From positions 1,612,001 to 1,676,000 of the forward strand of contig NZ_JAYEZO010000001.1 in NCBI RefSeq assembly GCF_037031285.1: 64,000 bases of DNA. Direction: 5' to 3'. Below are positions 44,178 through 52,412 of the stretch, piece after piece. The position numbers were made by a program, and so were the translations under genes. A model generated the notes under the pieces. The model worked only from the letters and a program-made list of their open reading frames with translations, made no database searches and was not told the origin of the DNA. Every line of letters starts with the position of its first letter. The stretch's first letter is position 1. This DNA comes from Halobellus sp. LT62. GTDB lineage: Archaea; Halobacteriota; Halobacteria; Halobacteriales; Haloferacaceae.

Positions 44178-45515
44178 ATGTTCGGAACGAGTGGCGTCCG
44201 CGGGACGATCGGAGAGGAAATCACTGCGGATCTGACGCTATCGCTGGGACGGGCCCTCGGGAGTGAGAGGTCCGATCTCATCGTCGTCGGGCGCGATGCG
44301 CGCACGAGCGGGGAGATGCTCGAACACGCGTTCATCGCGGGTGTCACGGAGTGCGGGGCCGACGTAATCCGCATCGGGACGAACTCGACGCCGACGATTG
44401 CGCGGTCGGCAGAGTGGCTGGGGGCCGACGCCAGCGCGGCGATCACGGCGTCGCACAACCCGCCAACCGACAACGGCGTGAAGTTGTGGACGAGTTCCGG
44501 CCGGGCCTTCGGACGCGATCGACGCGAGCGTATCGAGCGCCGCATTCGTGACGAGAAATACGAGTTTGCAGCGTGGAACGGGATCGGGTCCATTCAAGAA
44601 CGAGACACGTACGAACGCCACCGTCAGGAGCTCCGAACGAGCGTCGATCTCGAAACTCCGCTCTCCGTCGTTGTCGGGATCGGGAACGGAACCGGCCGGT
44701 TGACGGCGGACGTTCTCGCGGATCTCGGGTGTACGGTCTCAACGCTCAACGGACAGCGCGACGGGCGTTTTCCCAGTCGGCCCAGTGAACCCACCGCCGA
44801 GGCCATTCGTCCGCTCCGAACGCACGTTGAAGCCGTCGGTGCCGACCTTGGAATCGCACACGACGGGGACGCCGATCGGATGATCGCGGTCGACGGTGAC
44901 GGGCGCGTCGTCGCGGGCGACACGCTTCTATCCGTGTTCGCTCGGGAGGCGGCGGCCGAAGGGGATCAAATCGCCGTTCCCGTCAACACGAGTCTCGCGG
45001 TCGACGACGCCGTCGCTGCCGTTGGTGCGGACGTCGTTCGGACACGAGTCGGCGACACGTTCGTCGCCGAGCGCTGCGCCGAATCGAACGTCGTTTTCGG
45101 CGGCGAACCCTCGGGGGCGTGGATCTGGAGCGAGGAGACGCCCTGTCCCGACGGCACGCTCGCGGCATGCAAACTCGTCGAACTCGTGTCCCGCCGTGGG
45201 CCGCTGGCAGACCTTACCGACGAGATCGACGGGTATCCACTGCGTCGGGGAAGCCTCAGAACGGATCACAAGCGGCGCGTTCTCGACCGGATTGAAGCGC
45301 CGCTCCGCGCGGGGTACGAGCGGATCGACGACCGCGACGGGATCCGCGTCGAGACCGATAACGGGTGGTTCCTCATTCGAGCGAGCGGAACGCAACCGCT
45401 CGTCCGAGTGACTGCCGAAGCGCGAACTGACGCCGAAGCGGACAGGCTGTTCGACGAGGCGATGGCGATCGTCGAAGAGCGCGCCGATCTTGCTTCGGCA
45501 CCCGACCGCGCGTGA
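44178..45515 (+). CDS. Phosphohexomutase (phosphomannomutase/phosphoglucomutase/GlmM type)
   Basis: 445 residues, normal for the family. All four functional loops are present: catalytic Ser92 in ITASHNPPTDNG, the Mg loop HDGDADRM, the sugar-binding GGEPSG, and the phosphate loop RASGTQPLVRV. It interconverts hexose 6- and 1-phosphates, supplying the sugar-1-phosphate used by the nucleotidyltransferase gene at 47179. It opens the glycosylation locus and carries the shared promoter element. A degenerate paralogue lies at 48614-49948. Confidence 0.92.
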   Translation: MFGTSGVRGTIGEEITADLTLSLGRALGSERSDLIVVGRDARTSGEMLEHAFIAGVTECGADVIRIGTNSTPTIARSAEWLGADASAAITASHNPPTDNGVKLWTSSGRAFGRDRRERIERRIRDEKYEFAAWNGIGSIQERDTYERHRQELRTSVDLETPLSVVVGIGNGTGRLTADVLADLGCTVSTLNGQRDGRFPSRPSEPTAEAIRPLRTHVEAVGADLGIAHDGDADRMIAVDGDGRVVAGDTLLSVFAREAAAEGDQIAVPVNTSLAVDDAVAAVGADVVRTRVGDTFVAERCAESNVVFGGEPSGAWIWSEETPCPDGTLAACKLVELVSRRGPLADLTDEIDGYPLRRGSLRTDHKRRVLDRIEAPLRAGYERIDDRDGIRVETDNGWFLIRASGTQPLVRVTAEARTDAEADRLFDEAMAIVEERADLASAPDRA

Positions 45516-45720
45516 GGATTCGGGCGTATTATGATAGTACTCCTATAGTATTCGATGGTTTCTTCGGCTATTTAATTCGTGTATCTCGATTTGGGATTTA
45601 TCCTCGTGGCACTGAAATCGAGTGATTCTGTGTGCTTACCGATCACACGACTATATCAACACTGCATATGTGAAGGACGTTCTTCTCGGGGATCCGGTAC
45701 GTCTTTCGATACGAACGACA
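45516..45720. other. Upstream region of the secreted peptidase gene
   Basis: About 205 bp, AT-rich. GATAGTACTCCTATAGTAT near 45535 partly resembles the shared promoter element of this locus, and an ACTATATC lies near 45650. Neither fixes the start firmly. Confidence 0.35.
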
Positions 45721-47088
45721 GTGAATCCACAACTAACTCGACGCCGTTTTCTCACGGCCACCGGAGGGCTCGCGCTCGTCGGCGCGGCCGGAACGCAGCC
45801 CGTCTCTGCCAGCTTTTCGCCGGGTGCCGTCGGAACCGCACCGCACCTCAGCGATCGATTGTACCCGACGATGGGAACGGACGACAACAATCCCACGCTG
45901 GTCGTCTACGTCAACTTTCTCTCGGAAGCCTCACAGTACTTCGTACAGCACAATTTGGAGGATATCGTCCGCGAGTACGTGGCCCCGGGCCACCTCAATC
46001 TCGAGGTGCGGTTCCTCTCGTATCGACCGGACGACGTCGGCACGTACCTCGTCGGCGATGACGAGGGAGAGGCCCGTGCTGCGCGCGCCGCCCACGGCGT
46101 CTGGGACGTCGAATCGGAGAACTTCTGGACGTTCTTCGAGTTTATGTTCTGGAACTTCACGACGAAGACGTACACTCACTCCCGGTTGGAGGCGTATATG
46201 GACCTCGCGGGCGTCAGAAACGTCACGAAGATTGCCAACCGGGCATACAGGGACCGATACGACGCACTCGTTCGCGGCGCGACCGACGACGCAGTCCGGT
46301 ACGGGATCTCTGACGTGCCGCGAATCCGCCTACTCCGCGATCACAAGCACGGGAACTATGCCGGTGTTCTCGGCTGGATTCAGAAGCGCCTCGACAGAGC
46401 CAACGAAGGGTCGGTTCGGACCCACTCGCTGCTTCCGGGGACCACCTACGAGACGCCGGTGTACGTCATCGAATCGGGGAGGCCCGGGCCGACGGCGTTC
46501 GTCGTCGGCGGGATTCACGGTGAAGAACCGGAGGGATACACCGCCGCGAGGAACGTGACTCGGCTCCGACCGACGGGCGGGAAACTCGTCGTCGTTCCCT
46601 ACGCGAACAAACCCGCCATCGATATCGGAGCGCGGTACACGACCGACGGCGACCTCAACCAACAGTTCCCGACGGGAGAGGAGCCGTCGTCGACTCTCGC
46701 CCGCGCGCTCTGGGACGAAATCCGTTCGCACGACCCGGACGTCGTCGTCGACCTCCACAGTTCGAGCGGCATCTACAAGCACGACGGCAAGGTCGGACAG
46801 GCCATCTTCCCGACTCCTGCGACGCCCGAGAACGCGGTGAGAACCTGCGAATACCTCAACGATCAGTACTTGGAACTCTCGGAGTACCCGACGTACTACG
46901 ACTTCGATTGCGGGAACACCTTGGACGGATCGCATCCGCGACTCGTTCACAAGGTGTACGGCGACCTCCGCCTCCCGGGATATATCGTGGAGACGACCCG
47001 AAAGGAGACTCACTTCGAGGAGGCAGTGACGTGGGAACTCGCCGTGGCGCGCGACCTGCTCTGGCGGCACGGTCTCCTGTACGGATAA
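45721..47088 (+). CDS. Tat-exported protein: thioredoxin-fold-like domain fused to M14/AstE-type zinc hydrolase
   Basis: 455 residues from GTG 45721, which places a Tat signal right at the start (TRRRFLTATGGLALVGAAG, cleavage after VSA). The frame is open 33 codons further upstream without signal character. The first domain (about 50-200) resembles a DsbA/thioredoxin fold (TLVVYVNFLSEASQYF, then YGISDVPRIRLL with its cis-Pro-like VP) but has no CxxC, so it cannot act as a redox enzyme. The second (about 225-450) is a zinc carboxypeptidase or aspartoacylase-like domain with GGIHGEEPEGY (His and Glu ligands) and VVVDLHSSSG (third His). Substrate unknown; surface glycoprotein processing is a guess from context. 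Confidence 0.8.
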   Translation: MNPQLTRRRFLTATGGLALVGAAGTQPVSASFSPGAVGTAPHLSDRLYPTMGTDDNNPTLVVYVNFLSEASQYFVQHNLEDIVREYVAPGHLNLEVRFLSYRPDDVGTYLVGDDEGEARAARAAHGVWDVESENFWTFFEFMFWNFTTKTYTHSRLEAYMDLAGVRNVTKIANRAYRDRYDALVRGATDDAVRYGISDVPRIRLLRDHKHGNYAGVLGWIQKRLDRANEGSVRTHSLLPGTTYETPVYVIESGRPGPTAFVVGGIHGEEPEGYTAARNVTRLRPTGGKLVVVPYANKPAIDIGARYTTDGDLNQQFPTGEEPSSTLARALWDEIRSHDPDVVVDLHSSSGIYKHDGKVGQAIFPTPATPENAVRTCEYLNDQYLELSEYPTYYDFDCGNTLDGSHPRLVHKVYGDLRLPGYIVETTRKETHFEEAVTWELAVARDLLWRHGLLYG

Positions 47089-47133
47089 CGCGTCCTCTGA
47101 GACGCCGGTGAACAGTGTACACGGACTGTGCGC

Positions 47134-47151
47134 TTATCTCACCGATAATAA
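47134..47151 (+). promoter_or_regulatory. TTAY-N7-ATARTAA promoter element, nucleotidyltransferase gene
   Basis: TTATCTCACCGATAATAA, 27 nt before ATG 47179, the same distance as at the phosphohexomutase gene. Confidence 0.7.
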
Positions 47152-47178
47152 CGCCCCTCCGGACCGCACCGGTGGAAT

Positions 47179-48360
47179 ATGCAGGCAATTATACTCGCCG
47201 CCGGACGCGGGACTCGAATGCGACCGTTATCGAACGCGACGCCAAAACCGATGCTTTCGGTCGCCGGCCGGCCAATCGCCGAGCACACCGCTGACGCGGC
47301 GGTCGAAGCGGGAGCCGACGAACTCCTGTTCGTCGTCGGTCACGGCCAACACCGCGTGCGAGATCATTTCGGGGCTGCCCACCGGGACGTTCCTGTCACG
47401 TACGCCGTCCAATCAAAACAGCGCGGAACCGCACATGCTGTTCACGCCGCGAAAGAGCATATCGATGGGCCGTTCGCAGTCCTCTCCGGCGACGCCCTCT
47501 ACGATTCCAACGGCATCGTCAGACTGTTCGAGGCCGCACCGAGTGTCGCTTCTATCCGCGTTCCGGACCCGGGGAACTACGGAGTGTTGACCGTGGCCGA
47601 CGGTGCAGTGACCGATATCATCGAGAAACCGGACGCGCCACAGAACGACCTCGTGAACGCGGGCGCGTACGTCTTCCCGGCTGAGGTGCGCGACGCTCTC
47701 GACGTTCCCGAGAGCGAGCGCGGCGAGCGCGAACTCACCGACGTGCTCGAACGTGTCATCGCGAACTTCAACGTCACTTCGGTGACGCTCGATCGGTGGA
47801 TGGACGTCGGGCGGCCGTGGGAACTCCTCGAAGCGAACGAGTGGAAACTCGGAACGATCGATCGACGGGTCGACGGCGACGTGAGTGACGACACTACGAT
47901 TCGCGGAGACGTCGTCGTCGAGGCTGGTGCGACGATCCGAGAGGGAAGCGTCATCGACGGACCGGCGGTCGTGTCCTCCGGCGCGGAAGTCGGCCCGAAC
48001 GCGTACGTCCGTGGGCGGACGTTTCTCGGCCCAAACGTCAGCGTTGAACACGCAGTCGAGATCGAAAACAGCGTTCTCCTCGCGGATACCCGGGTCGGTC
48101 ACCACTCCTACGTCGGCGACAGCGTCGTCGGGCGAGAGGTCGATTTCGGCCCCGGACTCAAGGTGGTCAACCGCTGTCAGGACGGGAGCGACGTCGTCGT
48201 CACGGTCAAAGACGACCGCGTCTCGACCGGTCGGAAAAGTTTCGGCGTCATCGTCGGTGACGAGGTCGAGACGGGAATTGACGCCACGCTCGACGCCGGC
48301 GTGAAACTTTCCAGCGGGACTGCGACCCCGGCCGGCGAAACAGTGACCCGAGACCGATAG
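47179..48360 (+). CDS. Bifunctional-type sugar-1-phosphate nucleotidyltransferase
   Basis: 393 residues. The N-terminal Rossmann domain opens with IILAAGRGTRMRPLSNATPKPM, the NTP-binding signature, followed by the nucleotide site GTAHAVHAAKE, LSGDALYD and IEKPDAPQNDLVNAG. The C-terminal left-handed beta-helix (about 245-390) has hexapeptide repeats (DTTIRGDVVVEAGATIREGSVI), as in GlmU-like archaeal enzymes. It makes an NDP-sugar for glycan assembly and would use the product of the mutase at 44178. The acetyltransferase activity of the beta-helix cannot be confirmed. Confidence 0.9.
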   Translation: MQAIILAAGRGTRMRPLSNATPKPMLSVAGRPIAEHTADAAVEAGADELLFVVGHGQHRVRDHFGAAHRDVPVTYAVQSKQRGTAHAVHAAKEHIDGPFAVLSGDALYDSNGIVRLFEAAPSVASIRVPDPGNYGVLTVADGAVTDIIEKPDAPQNDLVNAGAYVFPAEVRDALDVPESERGERELTDVLERVIANFNVTSVTLDRWMDVGRPWELLEANEWKLGTIDRRVDGDVSDDTTIRGDVVVEAGATIREGSVIDGPAVVSSGAEVGPNAYVRGRTFLGPNVSVEHAVEIENSVLLADTRVGHHSYVGDSVVGREVDFGPGLKVVNRCQDGSDVVVTVKDDRVSTGRKSFGVIVGDEVETGIDATLDAGVKLSSGTATPAGETVTRDR

Positions 48361-48399
48361 CCCCCTCACACCGGATTGTCGCCTATGCGAGAGTGAACC

Positions 48400-48532
48400 G
48401 CCTCGGAGTCAAGTGGTTTGAGAGACCTACGGTCTCTCGTCAGTGCCGGACTGCCGTCCGGCAGGCAGCCAGAGCGCAAAGCGTTCTGGCCACATCACGA
48501 AACGGCGTAGCCGTTTCGGACGACCCCGAGGC
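48400..48532. repeat. Modular palindromic element, long form
   Basis: 133 bp with ends GCCTCGGAGTC and GACCCCGAGGC (one mismatch). Four hairpins inside: GAGAGACC-TAC-GGTCTCTC, GCCGGAC-TGCC-GTCCGGC, CCAGAGCGC-AAA-GCGTTCTGG (one GT pair) and CGAAACGGC-GTA-GCCGTTTCG. The outer two match the short form at 24055-24135; the middle two are an insertion. It starts 39 nt after the nucleotidyltransferase stop and faces the convergent mutase-like gene. Confidence 0.8.
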
Positions 48533-48613
48533 ACTCGGCCTGCTCCGCCTGTAGACCCGCACTTGGTAACTGTCGCCGACGGCGATCACTGATTTCTGGG
48601 GGCCGGGGCCGGA

Positions 48614-49948
48614 TTACGTGGTAACCGCCGGCTGCTCGTCGCCGACCAAAGAAGTAACGCGCTCGAACAACTGCTTTGCGCTGCGCCTCGATGTCCCCTC
48701 TGCAGTCACCTGAAGGGCAGGTTCGGTTCGATCCGGCCTGACGACGAACCAAGCGTCGCCGGTTTCGCCGAGCACGCAGCCGTCAGTGGAGACGGATTCG
48801 AAGCGTTCCTTCGCGTCTGCGGCGACCCGGATCATCTCGCTGGCGAGACTGTCAACCCCGAATGACTTACAATAGAACGGATACGCAGGAACGTCCGTGA
48901 GCTGCTCCGAGAGAGCCGCCCCGTCGTCAACGAGCCTAGCGAGGTTAATCGCCGACAGCGCGGCGTCCGGACAGGGCGACTCCTCCGGCCACTGGTGGAC
49001 GCCGTTCGGGTCACCGCCGAAGACGACGTTTGCGGACCCTTCCGGACGTGGCCAAGAGCTCTGCTCCGCCTCGGGCTTGGAGATCTGTCCCCCGGCGTCG
49101 GCCACGACGTCGTCGATCCGTCGACTCGCTCCTTGGGGGATCGCAACGCACGCGTTACGGCCTGCGTCGCGGACCGCGCGTCGCGCGAGCAACGCCACTA
49201 GCGAGTTGCCCTCGATGAGCTCTCCGCGTTCATCGACAACGACCAACCGCTCCGCGTCGACGTCGTGTGCGACGCCGAAGTCAGCGTCGGAGGTCGCGAC
49301 CGCACGGCGCAGCGTCGCGCACACGTCGTCGTCCGGCGAGATGCGTCCCTGCGGGAGCGCGTCGTCGCCGGTGCCGGCGAGGCGGTTCACCTCACATCCG
49401 AGACGACCGAGAGCCTCGACCGTGACAGGGGTCTCGTGCTCGCCGACAGCCACGACTACGCGTGTATCGGAGAACGTCGGACGATTCTTGCAGAGTCGGT
49501 CGACGTGATGGGCGGTGGCGTCCTCCCAGCGGCGTTCCGATCCCAATTCCTCCCACGACGCGATGTCGGCTGTCGATCGGTTGACCCGGCGGACGATTTC
49601 GCTCTGCTGCTTCCACGAGAGCGGGGACCCGTCTCCGTCAAACAGCTTCAGACTGGTGCGTTCGGGTCGGCCGTCGACAGCGACGACCGCGACGCCGACG
49701 TCACCGCCGAGCCGCCTGACACCGTTCGCGACCGTTGGGCCGGCCGTCTCCCCGAGTCGAACCACCGTCCCACCGCACTCGCGGACCCCGGTGGAGACGG
49801 CGTCGGCCAAGAGCCGTGCGCTCTCGCTGGGGGAATGTCCGAGGACGACCTCGTCGCGGTTGCTGGTCAGGGCACGGCCGGTCTTGAGGGCGAGTTTCGC
49901 GGTCACGTGGGAACCGTACGTACCTCGGATACGGGCTGATGCGAACAT
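48614..49948 (-). CDS. Degenerate phosphohexomutase paralogue, probable pseudoenzyme
   Basis: 444 residues, colinear along its whole length with the active mutase at 44178 (MFASARIRGTYGSHV against MFGTSGVRGTIGEEI). The catalytic loop TASHNP is replaced by VAVDGR, so the phosphorylated Ser is missing (Val91). The Mg loop DGDADR has become DVDAER, the sugar loop GGEPSG is GGDPNG, and the phosphate loop RASGTQP is RPDRTEP. The open frame and codon use are intact, so it is kept as a protein, not a decaying gene. It has its own copy of the shared promoter element at 49975-49992. A binding or regulatory role, or an altered activity, is inferred. Confidence 0.85.
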   Translation of the reverse strand: MFASARIRGTYGSHVTAKLALKTGRALTSNRDEVVLGHSPSESARLLADAVSTGVRECGGTVVRLGETAGPTVANGVRRLGGDVGVAVVAVDGRPERTSLKLFDGDGSPLSWKQQSEIVRRVNRSTADIASWEELGSERRWEDATAHHVDRLCKNRPTFSDTRVVVAVGEHETPVTVEALGRLGCEVNRLAGTGDDALPQGRISPDDDVCATLRRAVATSDADFGVAHDVDAERLVVVDERGELIEGNSLVALLARRAVRDAGRNACVAIPQGASRRIDDVVADAGGQISKPEAEQSSWPRPEGSANVVFGGDPNGVHQWPEESPCPDAALSAINLARLVDDGAALSEQLTDVPAYPFYCKSFGVDSLASEMIRVAADAKERFESVSTDGCVLGETGDAWFVVRPDRTEPALQVTAEGTSRRSAKQLFERVTSLVGDEQPAVTT

Positions 49949-49974
49949 ACCACACTACACCGCCGAAGCGGTGA

Positions 49975-49992
49975 TTACTATCGACCAGATAA
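49975..49992 (-). promoter_or_regulatory. TTAY-N7-ATARTAA promoter element, mutase-like gene
   Basis: Minus strand TTATCTGGTCGATAGTAA, 26 nt before ATG 49948. Confidence 0.65.
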
Positions 49993-50103
49993 CCCGATGC
50001 AGCGCCGTTTAGCGTCTGCCAAAACCACAGGTGAAGCCGCGCTCCCGACGGACACGTCCTAATCGACGCCGACGTGGAGGTCCCAGTTGCCCCCTCACCG
50101 CGT

Positions 50104-50265
50104 TCACAGCGCGAGGCTGATCGTCCCACAGAGGAGGAACAAGAACACGATCTGGTGCGTCCGAACGAGCGATAGCCGGGTCAGACCCGTGTGCCCTAAT
50201 CCCGAGGTGACGAGCGCGAGTCCGACGAACGTCGCGCTCACCGGGGCGGATTGGCCCGAGAGCAT
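50104..50265 (-). CDS. Small two-helix membrane protein, 53 residues
   Basis: ATG 50265 to TGA 50104. The product begins MLSGQSAPVSATFVGLALVT and has a second hydrophobic stretch QIVFLFLLCGTISLAL at its end, joined by a short basic loop (TRLSLVRTHQ). It lies between the mutase-like gene and the winged-helix membrane protein gene, all on the minus strand. I do not recognise a family. The amphipathic layout, with helices at both ends, argues for a real gene; its size leaves doubt. Confidence 0.5.
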   Translation of the reverse strand: MLSGQSAPVSATFVGLALVTSGLGHTGLTRLSLVRTHQIVFLFLLCGTISLAL

Positions 50266-50440
50266 ACGCTATTTCACCCTCCCGATCGAAGCTCCTGAGA
50301 TGCGGTTCGACTCGGCCACGTTCTGATCGAGCACACCGCTTGCTATGCAAAATCGACACTTGCTTATGTAGGCGATAACCGAATCGGGAGAACCTGCCCG
50401 GATACTGGTGTCCACAGGTTGCTGCGTCAGCGCTCGGCCG

Positions 50441-51025
50441 TCACATGCGTATGAAAAAGTAGAGGACGACGAGCCCGGTCGGAACGAGTGCCATCGACGT
50501 GCCAAAGGGGATCAGATCCGACGCTGCGACGGCGACGCCGAGCAGGCCGACCACAAGGACGGCGAGGTTCGTCAGCAAACTCTTCGACACCGTTACGCGC
50601 TCTTTGGTCGACGCGGTCGCGTCCGACGAACTACCACCGACGGACGTTCCGGGCCGTCGATCCGAATCTGGCGGCACCGATCGCCTCGTTGACTCGTAAT
50701 CAGTCGCGTACACGCGGCCAGTTGCCTCGTCGAAGACTACCCGCCCACTCGCGTCAAGCGCGGGGAGGTCGAAGTCGTAGAGAGTACTGTGTATCTCCTC
50801 GTCGGTCGGGACCATTCCGTCGGTCTCTGCGTGGAACCATTCGGAGAGCTGGACCGTCAACTCGCCGACCGTGTACGCCGTTGTCGGGCGTTCGTCGACG
50901 AGCGAAACGACCTCGTCGCGGCGGTCACTCTCCGAGACGCCACCGAACCCGGGCACAACGGCGAGTTCTGGTGTGGCCCCCGTCTCAGTATCGTCCGAGT
51001 CACTGGGCGACCGCGTCGGAGACAT
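50441..51025 (-). CDS. Winged-helix (DUF7344-like) protein with C-terminal membrane helices
   Basis: 194 residues from ATG 51025. A TATA-like sequence (TTTTTATAG on the minus strand, near 51052) lies about 27 nt upstream, which fits a leaderless start there better than at ATG 51046. The N-terminal winged helix (about 28-110) has SESDRRDEVVSLVDERPTTAYTVGELTVQL, then EEIHSTLYDFDLPALDASGRVVFD and GRVYATD. A Ser/Arg linker leads to two helices (about 145-190). It is a membrane-tethered DNA-binding-type protein, one of three in this locus. Confidence 0.75.
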   Translation of the reverse strand: MSPTRSPSDSDDTETGATPELAVVPGFGGVSESDRRDEVVSLVDERPTTAYTVGELTVQLSEWFHAETDGMVPTDEEIHSTLYDFDLPALDASGRVVFDEATGRVYATDYESTRRSVPPDSDRRPGTSVGGSSSDATASTKERVTVSKSLLTNLAVLVVGLLGVAVAASDLIPFGTSMALVPTGLVVLYFFIRM

Positions 51026-51118
51026 CCGTGTCTGGATACATCGCATCTATAAAAATAAAACCCGGGTGTGTGCCCGTCTGTTGTACGCCAAAACCACTAC
51101 CCCAACGCGTGAACGTGC

Positions 51119-51136
51119 TTATCTGACCCATAATAA
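51119..51136 (+). promoter_or_regulatory. TTAY-N7-ATARTAA promoter element, aminotransferase operon
   Basis: TTATCTGACCCATAATAA. It lies 136 nt before the aminotransferase ATG, much further than at the other genes, so the transcript would carry a leader of about 110 nt that includes a possible short reading frame (51187-51276). Confidence 0.6.
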
Positions 51137-51186
51137 TGCGGAGACAGTTCCGAGCACCGACAGCGGTAGAATCCGCAGGTTATGCT

Positions 51187-51276
51187 ATGAGAGGCACACA
51201 TCGAAACCAGAACAGAGCCGAGCAGTCCGCGGGTGACACCGCGATCGAACCGAACCGGGAGGGGCCACGTCGATGA
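51187..51276 (+). CDS. Possible 29-codon leader peptide
   Basis: ATG 51187 to TGA 51274-51276. The TGA overlaps the aminotransferase ATG as ATGA, the coupling seen elsewhere in this window. The product begins MRGTHRNQNRAEQ and is basic and hydrophilic. It may only serve to couple translation, or be chance. Confidence 0.3.
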   Translation: MRGTHRNQNRAEQSAGDTAIEPNREGPRR

Positions 51277-52412
51277 CCGATCGGATCTCGATCGCCGACC
51301 CGGAACTCGGAGACACGGAACTCGCTAACGTGAAGTCGGTCATCGAGTCCGGGATGCTCGCAGACGGTCCGGAAGTTCGCGACTTCGAGGTCGCGTTCGC
51401 GGACTACTGCGACGTCGGGCACGGCGTCGCGACGTCGAACGGGACGACCGCGCTACACACGGCGCTCGAAGCCGTGGGCGTCGAACCGGGCGACCGAGTA
51501 ATCACCACGCCGTTCTCGTTCGTCGCCACAGCGAACGCGATACGTATCGCCGGGGGCGACCCCGTATTCGCCGACATCGACCCGGAGACGTTCAATCTCG
51601 ATCCCGATCGGGTCGAGGCTATGCTCGAAGCTCTTGACGGCGACGTGGAGGCGATGGTCGTCGTCCACCTGTACGGTCTCTCAGCACCGATGGGTCGCCT
51701 TCGTAGCATCGCCGACAAATACGACGTGGCCGTCATCGAGGACGCCGCGCAGGCGCACGGCGCGAGCTACCGTGGGGACCCGGTGGGGTCGCTCGGGGAC
51801 GTCGCGTGCTTCTCCTTCTATCCGACGAAGAATATGACCACCGGCGAGGGTGGGATGATCGTCACCGACGACGAAGCCATCGCTCGGCGGGCGGCGAGTT
51901 TCATCAACCACGGGCGGGAGTCCGACGGCTACCGTCACGTCTCGGTCGGCCACAACTTCCGGATGACGAGCGTCGCGGCGGCGATGGGTCGCGCTCAGCT
52001 CGATCGGCTCCCCGAGTTCGTCGAACGTCGTCGTGAGAACGCGTCGCGTCTCGACGATCTGCTCGCAGACACGGACGCAGTCACGCCCGCGGTCCCGGAC
52101 GGATACGAACACGCCTACCACCAGTACACGATCCGCGTTGGCAATCGAGCGGACGTGGCCGAACAACTCGACGAGCGGGGTATCGGAACCGGTGTATACT
52201 ACCCACGGTGCATCCACAACCAACCAGCTTACGACATCTACGACGCTCAGGTGCCGAACGCAGAACGGGTTACAGACCAAGTGCTCTCATTGCCAGTCCA
52301 CCCCGCTCTCGAAGATAAAGACGTTTCGCGAGTCGGAACCGTCCTCCGCGATGAAGTGTCGATCGTCTCGCCCGAGGATCCGATCGCTGTCGTGGAGGTG
52401 GCCAATGACTGA
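51273..52412 (+). CDS. DegT/DnrJ/EryC1/StrS-family sugar aminotransferase
   Basis: 379 residues. PLP-binding features: SNGTTALHTALEAVGV near the N-terminus, the IEDAAQAHGASYRGDPVGSLGDVACFSF segment with Asp and Gln contacts, and the Schiff-base Lys in YPTKNMTTGEGGM. Family members move an amino group onto a keto-sugar nucleotide to make amino sugars. The next gene, a Gfo/Idh oxidoreductase, overlaps it by eight bases, the usual partner that oxidises the sugar to the keto form. Together they point to an amino-sugar component of a surface glycan. Confidence 0.92.
   Translation: MTDRISIADPELGDTELANVKSVIESGMLADGPEVRDFEVAFADYCDVGHGVATSNGTTALHTALEAVGVEPGDRVITTPFSFVATANAIRIAGGDPVFADIDPETFNLDPDRVEAMLEALDGDVEAMVVVHLYGLSAPMGRLRSIADKYDVAVIEDAAQAHGASYRGDPVGSLGDVACFSFYPTKNMTTGEGGMIVTDDEAIARRAASFINHGRESDGYRHVSVGHNFRMTSVAAAMGRAQLDRLPEFVERRRENASRLDDLLADTDAVTPAVPDGYEHAYHQYTIRVGNRADVAEQLDERGIGTGVYYPRCIHNQPAYDIYDAQVPNAERVTDQVLSLPVHPALEDKDVSRVGTVLRDEVSIVSPEDPIAVVEVAND

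Noticed and set aside
45579-46061. Plus-strand 160-codon frame overlapping the secreted peptidase gene
   Set aside because: Arg-rich alternative frame of the peptidase gene, which has a Tat signal and zinc motifs in its own frame.
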